Both the position numbers and the translations under genes were made by a program. Below are positions 46,811-53,882 of a stretch of DNA of 64,000 nucleotides, piece by piece (position 1 is the first letter of the stretch; each line of letters opens with the position of its first letter). Source of the DNA: Verrucomicrobiota bacterium (lineage in GTDB: Bacteria; Verrucomicrobiota; Verrucomicrobiia; Limisphaerales; J093); NCBI GenBank assembly GCA_029556615.1, contig JAKQDD010000259.1:35062-99061 (forward strand), in the 5' to 3' direction. Below the pieces are notes generated by a model that was given only the letters and a program-made list of their open reading frames with translations, had not been told where the DNA came from and searched no databases.

Positions 46811-47677
46811 CTAGACGCCTTCGTCGTCGTCGCCGTTACCGCCGTTACCGCCGTTACCGCCGGCGGGCGGGGTCGAAGTCGTAGGTGTGGTGGGGTTGTA
46901 CATCGGGGGCAGGACCCAGGGTTTATCCGAGGTCTGGCCCGTGGTATCCACGGGGCGATCGGGCATCATCCAGGTCGGGGCCGGGATCCAGACGGTGACG
47001 CGCTCCTCCGGGCTGGTGAACTGCTGAAGGTCGCGGAGGTCCTGATTGAGTTGGTCGCGGATGGTTCCCGGGGTGGGGATGACGCCGCCCTGACCGTTGT
47101 TGAGCATGGGGTCGAAGGTGTAACCCGCGGGCACCTCGAATTTGACAGGGGCGCTTGCGCCGGGCGGGGTGTACATCACGTCGACGAAACCGGACTCGAC
47201 GGTAACGCGGCCGGTTGACGTGATTTCGTATTTGGTGCCACGGATGCCGCAGGTGCCGACGGGCGTTTTGACCTCATAGCGGGAGGCGGCGCTCATTTTG
47301 CGCACGACGCCCTGGATCTTGCCGGTCGTCAGGCCCAACTCCGTGGTGACGATGGTCTCCCCAGCACCTTCGTCATAAGTCAAGGTGCTCAGGGCGAGGG
47401 TGGTTTGGGGGGCGAGGCGGACTTGAGGTCCGTTCTTCCCAAGGTAGAGATCGACAACGCCCATGGCATCCGTCCTGATGGTTGCTCCCTGTTTCAGGAC
47501 GGCGCCCTTTTCCAGTGTGGCCCAAAAAGTGCCGTCTACAGTGTACTGGGCGGATCCCGAGGGGATGGCCTGCACTTTGGCTGTGCCTTCGTAGGCCCGG
47601 GCCGAGAACGCCCAGGACACTGCCACCATCGCCAACCCACAGATCGCCGCCCTCGCTGTGCCTCCGAAGTATTTCAT
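46811..47677 (-). CDS. FecR-domain secreted protein
   Basis: 288 residues from ATG 47677, preceded by AGGAGCT. Signal peptide AAICGLAMVAVSWAFSARA, then a FecR domain with V-D-L-Y-L-G-K-N-G-P-Q-V-R, LSTLTYDEGAGETIVTTEL and TPVGTCGIRGTKYEI (the TP-x-G/RGT motif). The tail is P/T/G-rich and acidic (GGNGGNGGNGDDDEGV). FecR-CHASE2 cyclase pairs recur in several phyla, suggesting a shared signalling module; coupling here is inferred from adjacency. Confidence 0.85.
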   Translation of the reverse strand: MKYFGGTARAAICGLAMVAVSWAFSARAYEGTAKVQAIPSGSAQYTVDGTFWATLEKGAVLKQGATIRTDAMGVVDLYLGKNGPQVRLAPQTTLALSTLTYDEGAGETIVTTELGLTTGKIQGVVRKMSAASRYEVKTPVGTCGIRGTKYEITSTGRVTVESGFVDVMYTPPGASAPVKFEVPAGYTFDPMLNNGQGGVIPTPGTIRDQLNQDLRDLQQFTSPEERVTVWIPAPTWMMPDRPVDTTGQTSDKPWVLPPMYNPTTPTTSTPPAGGNGGNGGNGDDDEGV

Positions 47678-47726
47678 ATGAAAGCTCCTGACTTCACGCC
47701 TAGACCAACATCGTAAAAGCACTTGG

Positions 47727-47754
47727 AGTTTATGAGGTTGGCATCGATTGTCAA
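47727..47754 (-). promoter_or_regulatory. Promoter of the FecR-domain gene
   Basis: On the minus strand TTGACA (47754-47749), 16-bp spacer and TAAACT (47732-47727). The ATG follows about 50 bp downstream. Confidence 0.5.
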
Positions 47755-47798
47755 TTGGATATTTCCTGGATTTAGCGGTTCGTGGGTGCAGATTGCGA

Positions 47799-47827
47799 TT
47801 GACAGGCCGGCTTGGGGGGCCTGTTGT
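47799..47827 (+). promoter_or_regulatory. Promoter of the small lipoprotein gene
   Basis: Consensus TTGACA at 47799-47804, 17-bp spacer and a weak TGTTGT at 47822-47827. The lipoprotein ATG is at 47877. Confidence 0.4.
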
Positions 47828-47876
47828 GCTGGTGCGCGGAGGCCTGGAGAGTGTTCTCCGGGGAGCGCGCGAGCGC

Positions 47877-48224
47877 ATGGATGACGTTGTGGGACAATGG
47901 AAACGGGCGGTGGCGTTGGTGCTGGGGGCGATCTGCCTGGCGATGGCCGGGTGTTCTCCGGGCGAGGGCCGGCTGATTGAATCGGTGGAGCAGGCGTTTG
48001 CGAGGTCGGGCGAACCGGAGCAGGACCTGGTGCGGAAGGGCGTGCGGGCGCTGCGGGAGGGGGATTCGTCCAGGGCGCTGGCAGCGTTCGACGAAGTGAC
48101 GCTGAGCGGTCGGTTGACCCCGGCGCAGAAGGAGGCGCTGCAAGTGCTGATTCTCGATGTGCGGTCCCGGGCCTCGGGGACGAACGCGATCGCGGGCGCG
48201 ACGGCGGGGGCGGCGGGCGAGTGA
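47877..48224 (+). CDS. Small lipoprotein of unknown function
   Basis: 115 residues from ATG 47877 (MDDVVGQWKRAVALVLGAIC). A lipobox LAMAGC precedes a charged helical region with TPR-like spacing (VRALREGDSSRALAAFDEVT, LTPAQKEALQVLIL), then an A/G/T-rich tail. Bacterial signal peptidase II would cleave before the cysteine. The frame is open earlier (from 47748) but starts there lack the signal sequence. It is divergent from FecR and lies upstream of rpmI. Confidence 0.65.
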   Translation: MDDVVGQWKRAVALVLGAICLAMAGCSPGEGRLIESVEQAFARSGEPEQDLVRKGVRALREGDSSRALAAFDEVTLSGRLTPAQKEALQVLILDVRSRASGTNAIAGATAGAAGE

Positions 48225-48238
48225 GGCGAATTTCCCGC

Positions 48239-48267
48239 TTGCTTCGGTCTGGGGGGGTCTCTATAGT
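48239..48267 (+). promoter_or_regulatory. Sigma-70-type promoter of rpmI-rplT
   Basis: TTGCTT at 48239-48244, exactly 17-bp spacer, TATAGT at 48262-48267. A start site near 48274 leaves a short leader to rpmI with GGAAGGA (48284-48290) as the likely ribosome-binding site. Confidence 0.7.
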
Positions 48268-48300
48268 GCGCGCTCTTTTTTGCGGAAGGAACGAATCGTT

Positions 48301-48510
48301 ATGCGACGTCCGAAAGGTGTAAAAACGCGGAAGGCGGTGGCCAAGCGGTTCAAGGTGACCGCGGGGGGCAAGGTGATTCGGCCTCATGCGGGCCGGCGGC
48401 ACCTGCTCTCGAGCAAGAATGCGAAGCGTCGTCATCACCTTCGGGAGGCGGCGGTGGTGGATCCGTCGGACACCTATCGCATCACGCAGAATCTGCCCTT
48501 CTCGCATTAA
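48301..48510 (+). CDS. rpmI: 50S ribosomal protein L35
   Basis: 69 residues from ATG 48301, just after a purine-rich site. RPKGVKTRKAVAKRFKVTAG and HLLSSKNAKRRHHLRE are L35 signatures. First gene of rpmI-rplT-pheS; infC, which usually precedes it, is missing here. Confidence 0.95.
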   Translation: MRRPKGVKTRKAVAKRFKVTAGGKVIRPHAGRRHLLSSKNAKRRHHLREAAVVDPSDTYRITQNLPFSH

Positions 48511-48552
48511 CTCTCGGGTGCGGAGAGCCCCGGAACTTCACTGTTTACTGCC

Positions 48553-48921
48553 ATGCGTGTCACCAATGCTCCTGCCTCACGGAAACGCCGCAAGCGGATG
48601 CTGCAGGCGGCGAAAGGCTTTCGGATGCGTCGTTCGAAGCTCTATCGGTACGCTTCGGACGCCGTGGATCACGGACTCCAGTATGCCTATCGGGATCGGA
48701 AAGCGCGCAAGCGGACATTCCGCGGGCTGTGGCAGATACGGATCAACGCTGCGGCGCGGGCGGCGGGGATGACGTACAGCCGGCTGATGGAGGGTTTGAA
48801 GGCGGCCCAGGTGGCGATTGACCGGAAGATCCTGGCGGATTTGGCGGCGACGGATGCCGCGGCATTTGGCGCTCTGGTCAAGGTGGCCCAGGAGGCGCTT
48901 CAGGCGAAGGCCCGGGGCTGA
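48553..48921 (+). CDS. rplT: 50S ribosomal protein L20
   Basis: 122 residues. Family signatures include RVTNAPASRKRRKRMLQAAK, GFRMRRSKLYRYASDAV and the RNA-binding C-terminal region. In many bacteria L20 autoregulates this operon by binding its leader; no L20-type pseudoknot was identified in the short leader here. Confidence 0.95.
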   Translation: MRVTNAPASRKRRKRMLQAAKGFRMRRSKLYRYASDAVDHGLQYAYRDRKARKRTFRGLWQIRINAAARAAGMTYSRLMEGLKAAQVAIDRKILADLAATDAAAFGALVKVAQEALQAKARG

Positions 48922-48956
48922 GCCGGCGGCGTGCCGGTCCGCACGGGTGAAAGCGC

Positions 48957-48980
48957 AGGCGGCCGCCGGGCCGCCTTTTT
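48957..48980 (+). terminator. Terminator-like hairpin directly before pheS
   Basis: Perfect 8-bp stem AGGCGGCC / GGCCGCCT with loop GCCG, then five T. It ends only five bases before the pheS ATG at 48986 and could act as an attenuator or a terminator with read-through; it leaves no room for a free ribosome-binding site. Confidence 0.7.
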
Positions 48981-48985
48981 CATTT

Positions 48986-49993
48986 ATGGCTGGATTTGTC
49001 GACGAGATCGAGCCGCTGAAGGCGGCGGCGCTGGCGGAGTTGCAGGCGGCGGCGGACGTGTCGGCGCTCGAACAGGCGCGGACGTTGTTCCTGGGGAGCA
49101 ACGGGCGGTTCACGGCCTTGATGAAGCGGCTGGGGAGCCTGCCGAAGGAAGAGCGGCCGGCGGCGGGCAAGGCGGTGAATGCGGCGAAGGCGGCGCTCGA
49201 AGCGGCGCTCGAAGCGCGGCGGGGCGACCTCGAGGGCCGGGCGGCGCAGCCGCGCGAGGCGCTGGACTTCACGATGCCGGGCCGTCGGCGGGCGTTGGGC
49301 CGGCAGCATCCGCTGACGCAGACGACGGAGGACATTGTCCGGAGTTTTCGGAAGCTGGGTTTTGTGGTGGCGGACGGTCCGGAGGTTGAGGACGACTATC
49401 ATTGTTTCGACGCCTTGAACACGCCGCCGGATCATCCGGCGCGGGACACGCAGGACACCTTTTATTTGGGGGTTCCGGCGCGGTCCCTGCTGCGAACGCA
49501 TACCTCGTCGGTCCAGATCCGGGTGATGGAGAAGCAGCCGCCGCCGGTGCGGATCCTGGTGCCGGGGCGGGTGTATCGTCGGGACAATGCGGACGCGACG
49601 CACAATCCGACGTTCCACCAGGTGGAGGGGCTGTATGTGGATCGCGACGTGACGGTGGGCGACTTGAAGGGGACGGTCGAGTTTGTGTTTCGGGAGCTGA
49701 TGGGATCCGAGACGCAGATCCGGTTTCGCCCGCACTATTTCAGCTACACGGAACCGAGCTTCGAGATCGACTTCTCGAGTCCGCTGACGCGGAGGATGGG
49801 CAAGCAATGGCTGGAGATTGCGGGGTGCGGCCTGGTGCATCCGCAAGTGTTCGAGAACGTCGGGTACGATCCGGAGGTCTGGACGGGGTGGGCGTTCGGT
49901 TTTGGCATCGAGCGGATTGCGATGATCCGGTATGGGATCAGCGACATCCGGCTGTTTTACGAGAACGACACCCGGTTTCTGCGGCAGTTCTAG
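48986..49993 (+). CDS. pheS: Phenylalanine-tRNA ligase alpha subunit
   Basis: 335 residues from ATG 48986 (MAGFVDEIEPLKAAAL). The coiled N-terminal arm is followed by the class II core (HPLTQTTEDIVRSFRKLGF, FDALNTPPDHPARDTQDTFY, FHQVEGLYVD, WLEIAGCGLVHPQVF, GFGIERIAMIRYGI). Needs PheT to form the active alpha2beta2 enzyme, but pheT is not downstream. Its TAG stop (49991-49993) is formed by the first bases of repeat R8. Confidence 0.93.
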   Translation: MAGFVDEIEPLKAAALAELQAAADVSALEQARTLFLGSNGRFTALMKRLGSLPKEERPAAGKAVNAAKAALEAALEARRGDLEGRAAQPREALDFTMPGRRRALGRQHPLTQTTEDIVRSFRKLGFVVADGPEVEDDYHCFDALNTPPDHPARDTQDTFYLGVPARSLLRTHTSSVQIRVMEKQPPPVRILVPGRVYRRDNADATHNPTFHQVEGLYVDRDVTVGDLKGTVEFVFRELMGSETQIRFRPHYFSYTEPSFEIDFSSPLTRRMGKQWLEIAGCGLVHPQVFENVGYDPEVWTGWAFGFGIERIAMIRYGISDIRLFYENDTRFLRQF

Positions 49994-50076
49994 CGAGGCG
50001 CCGCCTCAGACCTAACGAAGTCCGAGATCCCATGAAGCCTTCCTGCCTTTCCGGACCCCCTCTTCCGCGCCTCGCT
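49991..50076 (-). repeat. Module B repeat, copy R8 (inverted)
   Basis: Begins TAGCGAGGCGCC and ends GCGCCTCGCT with a B1-type interior nearly identical to R4. Its first three bases are the pheS stop codon. It lies between convergent pheS and agmatine deiminase genes. Confidence 0.9.
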
Positions 50077-50108
50077 CACGCCAGGACCGGGACGATTCCT
50101 TGCACACT

Positions 50109-51203
50109 TCAAGCCGAAACGGCGGGTTCCTGTTGCGTGAGGCAATGGAGGGTGCCGAAGCCGAGGACGAGGTCGACGGCATGGATGCCGACGACGGGGC
50201 GGTCGGGGAACAGTTCGGCGAGGGTGCCGAGGGCGACGCGGTCGTTGGGGTCATTGAAGGTGGGGACGAGGACCGCGGCGTTGGCGATGTAGAAGTTGGC
50301 GTAGCTGGCGGGGAGTCGCTGGCCGTCGTGGAAGAGCGGGGCGGGCATGGGGAGCGGGATGACGTCCGGGCGGGAGCCATCTTCGAGCCGGAGGTCACGG
50401 ATGCGCTCCCAGTTTTCGGCGAGGGGCCGATAGTTGATATCGCGGGGGTTGTCTTCCCGGATCAGGACGAGGGTGCGCGCGTTGACGAAGCGGCAGAGGT
50501 CGTCGACGTGGCCGTGGGTGTCGTCGCCGACGATGCCGTTGCGGAGCCAGAAGACGCGGGTGACGCCGAGGTATTGCTGGAGGGTCACCTCGAAGGTCTG
50601 GCGATCGAGGCCCGGGTTGCGCACCTGGACCCTGGGGTGGAGGTAGCATTCCTCGGTGGTCATGAGGGTGCCGCGGCCGTTGACGTCGATGCCGCCCCCT
50701 TCGAGGACGAAGGGGCGGCCGTTGACCTGGGCGCGGAAGAGGGGGCAGCGCCGGTGGCGGGCGGCGGTTTCGGGGACGCGGCGGTCAAGTTGCCAGTCGC
50801 GGTACTTGGCCCAGGCATTGAAATGGCAATGGACGATGGCGGTTTCGGTGCGCCGGCCGAGCTGGCGTCGGACGAAGATCGGGCCGCTATCGCGGGTCCA
50901 GCCGCGGTTGGTGGGGTGGCGGAGGAACTCGAGCCGCCGGAGGTCGGTGCCGGCCCGGGCGAGCGTGCGGCGGGCGAGGGAAGCCTCGCGGGCGTCGTTG
51001 ACCAGCAGGCGGACGGTCTCGCCGGGGGCGAGTTTGCGGACGATTTCGCCGTAGACCCAGCGGATGGCATCCAGTTTGCGGGGCCAGTCGGTGGGGTGGT
51101 GGGGCCAGGCGAGCCAGGTGGCGGCGTGGGGCTCCCATTCCGCCGGGAAGGCATAGCCGGCGGCGGCGGGCGGGGCGGTGGGCGAAACCCGATGGTTTAT
51201 CAC
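50109..51203 (-). CDS. aguA: Agmatine deiminase (peptidylarginine deiminase family)
   Basis: 364 residues. Hydrolyses agmatine to N-carbamoylputrescine and ammonia. Family blocks are EWEPHAATWLAWPHHPTDW, TRDSGPIFV, LEGGGIDVNGRGTLM, the catalytic His/Asp region DDTHGHVDDLCRF and catalytic Cys in FGTLHCLTQQ. It is divergent from the polyamine biosynthesis pair, fitting a putrescine-forming role. Confidence 0.9.
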   Translation of the reverse strand: MINHRVSPTAPPAAAGYAFPAEWEPHAATWLAWPHHPTDWPRKLDAIRWVYGEIVRKLAPGETVRLLVNDAREASLARRTLARAGTDLRRLEFLRHPTNRGWTRDSGPIFVRRQLGRRTETAIVHCHFNAWAKYRDWQLDRRVPETAARHRRCPLFRAQVNGRPFVLEGGGIDVNGRGTLMTTEECYLHPRVQVRNPGLDRQTFEVTLQQYLGVTRVFWLRNGIVGDDTHGHVDDLCRFVNARTLVLIREDNPRDINYRPLAENWERIRDLRLEDGSRPDVIPLPMPAPLFHDGQRLPASYANFYIANAAVLVPTFNDPNDRVALGTLAELFPDRPVVGIHAVDLVLGFGTLHCLTQQEPAVSA

Positions 51204-51399
51204 GGGGGGAGAGTGTAGCGGCAGCCGGCGCGACGTCCATGCAAACCCGCACCGCAGCGTGGCCCCCTCGGGTAACAGTTACTCTTGGCGCGCGGGGCCC
51301 ACAACCCAAGCCCTGAGCCCTTGCGTCCGCGTCCGGCGCCGGCGGTCCCGCGGGTCGCCGCGCTGTGCTGGCATGCTGGCGCTGTCGCGCGGAAAAGGG

Positions 51400-51427
51400 T
51401 TGGCATTCGCCGGTGCCGCCGTATTGT
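51400..51427 (+). promoter_or_regulatory. Candidate promoter of the deoxyhypusine-synthase-like gene
   Basis: TTGGCA at 51400-51405, 16-bp spacer and TATTGT at 51422-51427; ATG at 51455 follows a short leader. Confidence 0.4.
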
Positions 51428-51454
51428 CGGCGGGAACGGAGCGAACACAAGACT

Positions 51455-52666
51455 ATGGCACGAACGAAGCGAGCGCAGGGTCGGTACCGGAAGGATCTTT
51501 CCGAGATGCCGGATTGGCTGAGGGAGAAGCACTGTCCGCACAAGGCACAGTACATGTCCGGGAAGCGGATTATGCCGCGGAACCTGACGGGGCGGGAGCG
51601 GCTGACGTATGTGATTGACGAGGTGTTTCTGGCGTACAACGCGGCGCGGCTGAAGGAGGGGTGCCAGCTGTTTGTGGAGAAGATGCTCGAGCCGGACGTG
51701 ACGATCGGGATGAGTCTGGCGGGGGCTTTGACGCCGGCGGGGCTGGGGTGTTCGAGCGTGATTCCGCTGATCAAGGCGGGTTTTGTGGATTGGATCGTGG
51801 CGACGGGCGCGAATCTGTATCACGACTTGCATTTTGCGCTGAACTACCCGGTGCACGCGGGGAGTTTCAAGTTTGACGACACGGACCTGCGGGACAACGA
51901 CCTGGTGCGGATCTACGACGTGCTGATCCCGTACAGCGACGCGCTGATGGCGACGGACGAGATCCTGCGGCAGATCCTGGTCCAGCCCGAGTTTCAGCGG
52001 GAGATGGGGACGGCCGAGCTGCACTCTTTGCTGGGCAAGTATGCGGCGGAATGGGAGCGCAAGAACGGGCTGAAGGACGTGTCGGTGCTGGCGGCGGCGT
52101 ACCGGGCGGGGGTGCCGTGCTACACGTCCTCGCCGGGGGATTCGACGATCGGGATGAACGTGGCGGGGGTCGAGTTGCGGGGGAACAAGCTGCGGGTGAA
52201 TCCGTCGATTGACGTGAACGAGACGACGGCGTTTGTGCTGGCGGCGAAGCGGGGCGGGGGGAAGAGCGCGGTGGTGCTCTGGGGGGGAGGCAGCCCGAAG
52301 AACTTCATGCTGCAGACCGAGCCGCAGATCCAGGAGGTATTGCGGATCAAGGAGTTTGGGCAGGATTACTTCCTGCAGGTGACCGACGCCCGTCCGGACA
52401 CGGGGGGGTTGTCCGGGGCGACGCCGAGCGAGGCGGTGAGTTGGGGGAAGGTGGATCCCGACCGGCTGCCGGATGCGGTGGTGTGCTATACGGACACGAC
52501 GATTGCGATGCCGTTGTTGACGCACTATGCGCTGGCGAAGCACAAGCCGCGGAAGCTGCGACGGCTGTACGATGCGCGGGCGCGGATGACGCGGGCGCTG
52601 GCGGTCGAGTACTTCCAGCACAATGCGGTGAAGATGATCGACGGTTCGGATCCCGTGCTGGAATGA
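51455..52666 (+). CDS. Deoxyhypusine synthase-like polyamine enzyme
   Basis: 403 residues from ATG 51455 (MARTKRAQGRYRKDLSEM). The NAD-binding fold and aminobutyl-transfer Lys are conserved: ATGANLYHDLHF, TSSPGDSTIGMNVAG, NPSIDVNET, and TPSEAVSWGKVDPD with Lys near residue 332, aligned to the active-site Lys of eukaryotic deoxyhypusine synthase. Bacteria lack eIF5A hypusine, so such proteins are thought to make homospermidine or related polyamines. Its stop overlaps the ATG of the downstream decarboxylase, so products of the two genes are probably used together. Confidence 0.85.
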   Translation: MARTKRAQGRYRKDLSEMPDWLREKHCPHKAQYMSGKRIMPRNLTGRERLTYVIDEVFLAYNAARLKEGCQLFVEKMLEPDVTIGMSLAGALTPAGLGCSSVIPLIKAGFVDWIVATGANLYHDLHFALNYPVHAGSFKFDDTDLRDNDLVRIYDVLIPYSDALMATDEILRQILVQPEFQREMGTAELHSLLGKYAAEWERKNGLKDVSVLAAAYRAGVPCYTSSPGDSTIGMNVAGVELRGNKLRVNPSIDVNETTAFVLAAKRGGGKSAVVLWGGGSPKNFMLQTEPQIQEVLRIKEFGQDYFLQVTDARPDTGGLSGATPSEAVSWGKVDPDRLPDAVVCYTDTTIAMPLLTHYALAKHKPRKLRRLYDARARMTRALAVEYFQHNAVKMIDGSDPVLE

Positions 52667-53796
52667 GCCTGCGGGAGCTTCAGCGGATTGCCCGCGAGGG
52701 CGGGACGCCGGTGGTGGTGGTGGATCACGCGGTGATCCGGCGGAACTATGCGGCGTTTCGGCGGCACCTGCCGAGGGTCCAGGTGTACTACGCCGTGAAG
52801 GCGAATCCGGAGGCGGCGATCATCCGGACCCTTTACCGGGCGGGCGCGAGTTTCGACGTGGCGTCCCTGCCGGAGTTCATGCTGGTGTACGAGTACATCA
52901 GGGATTTGGCGCCTGGGGAGCAGCAGGCGTTCATCTGGGACAAGATCATCTACGCGAATCCGATCAAGCCGCGGGAGACGCTGGAGGCGCTGGACCGGTA
53001 CAAGCCGCTGGTGACGTACGACAACCTCGAGGAGTTGCGGAAGATCAAGGCCTACGCTCCCCATGCGGGGGTGGTGCTGCGGTTGCGGGTGCCGAACACG
53101 GGTTCGCTGGTCGAGTTGTCCTCGAAATTCGGCTGTGATCCGGCGGAGGCGGTGGCGCTGGTGAAGGCGGCGCTCGATCTGGGGCTTGGGGTCGAGGGCT
53201 TGAGTTTTCACGTCGGGAGCCAGTGCACGAATTTCGAGAACTTCGTGCAGGCGCTCAACATGGCGTCGGCGGTGCTGAACGAATCGCGGAGCCGGGGCCA
53301 TGCGATTCCGATACTCGACATTGGCGGCGGGTTTCCGGCGCGGTATCATCGGGATGTGCCATCGGTGGCGGTGCTGGCGCGCAAGATCAACCACGAGATT
53401 GACCGGCTGTTTCCGAAGGACATCCAGATTATTGCGGAGCCGGGGCGGAGTCTGGTGGCGACGGCGGCGACGGCGGTGGCGCGGGTGATTGGGAAGGCGC
53501 GGCGGGACGGCCGGCCGTGCTATTACATCGACGACAGCGTTTATCACACGTTTTCAGGGATCATCTTCGATCACGGGCGGTATCCGCTGCAGGCGTTCCG
53601 GGAGGGGCCGCGGGAGATTTGCGCGGTGTTCGGGCAGACCTGCGACGGGCTGGACACGCTCTCGCTGTCGGAGGAACTGCCGGACCTCGAGATCGGGGAC
53701 CTGGTGTACGCGAAGAACATCGGGGCCTACGGCAGCGCTTCGGCCACGCGGTTCAACGGCTTCGCGCCGGCCCGCGTGGTGCACATCCATGAGTGA
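52663..53796 (+). CDS. Ornithine/lysine-type PLP decarboxylase (fold III)
   Basis: 377 residues. Alanine-racemase-fold decarboxylase: PLP Lys in VYYAVKANPEAA (near residue 46), FHVGSQCTN, DIGGGFPARY, EPGRSLVATAATAV and the active-site Cys motif FGQTCDGLD. This fits eukaryotic-type ornithine or bifunctional lysine/ornithine decarboxylases that make putrescine or cadaverine. Overlaps the deoxyhypusine-synthase-like gene by ATGA. Confidence 0.87.
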   Translation: MSLRELQRIAREGGTPVVVVDHAVIRRNYAAFRRHLPRVQVYYAVKANPEAAIIRTLYRAGASFDVASLPEFMLVYEYIRDLAPGEQQAFIWDKIIYANPIKPRETLEALDRYKPLVTYDNLEELRKIKAYAPHAGVVLRLRVPNTGSLVELSSKFGCDPAEAVALVKAALDLGLGVEGLSFHVGSQCTNFENFVQALNMASAVLNESRSRGHAIPILDIGGGFPARYHRDVPSVAVLARKINHEIDRLFPKDIQIIAEPGRSLVATAATAVARVIGKARRDGRPCYYIDDSVYHTFSGIIFDHGRYPLQAFREGPREICAVFGQTCDGLDTLSLSEELPDLEIGDLVYAKNIGAYGSASATRFNGFAPARVVHIHE

Positions 53797-53882
53797 CGCG
53801 CGGCGGGCTTGACGTTTGCCGGCGGGGCGTCAGAGTACGCGGCCCGGCGTTGTTTCCGGGATTCCGGTTCGATCCGATTCGT

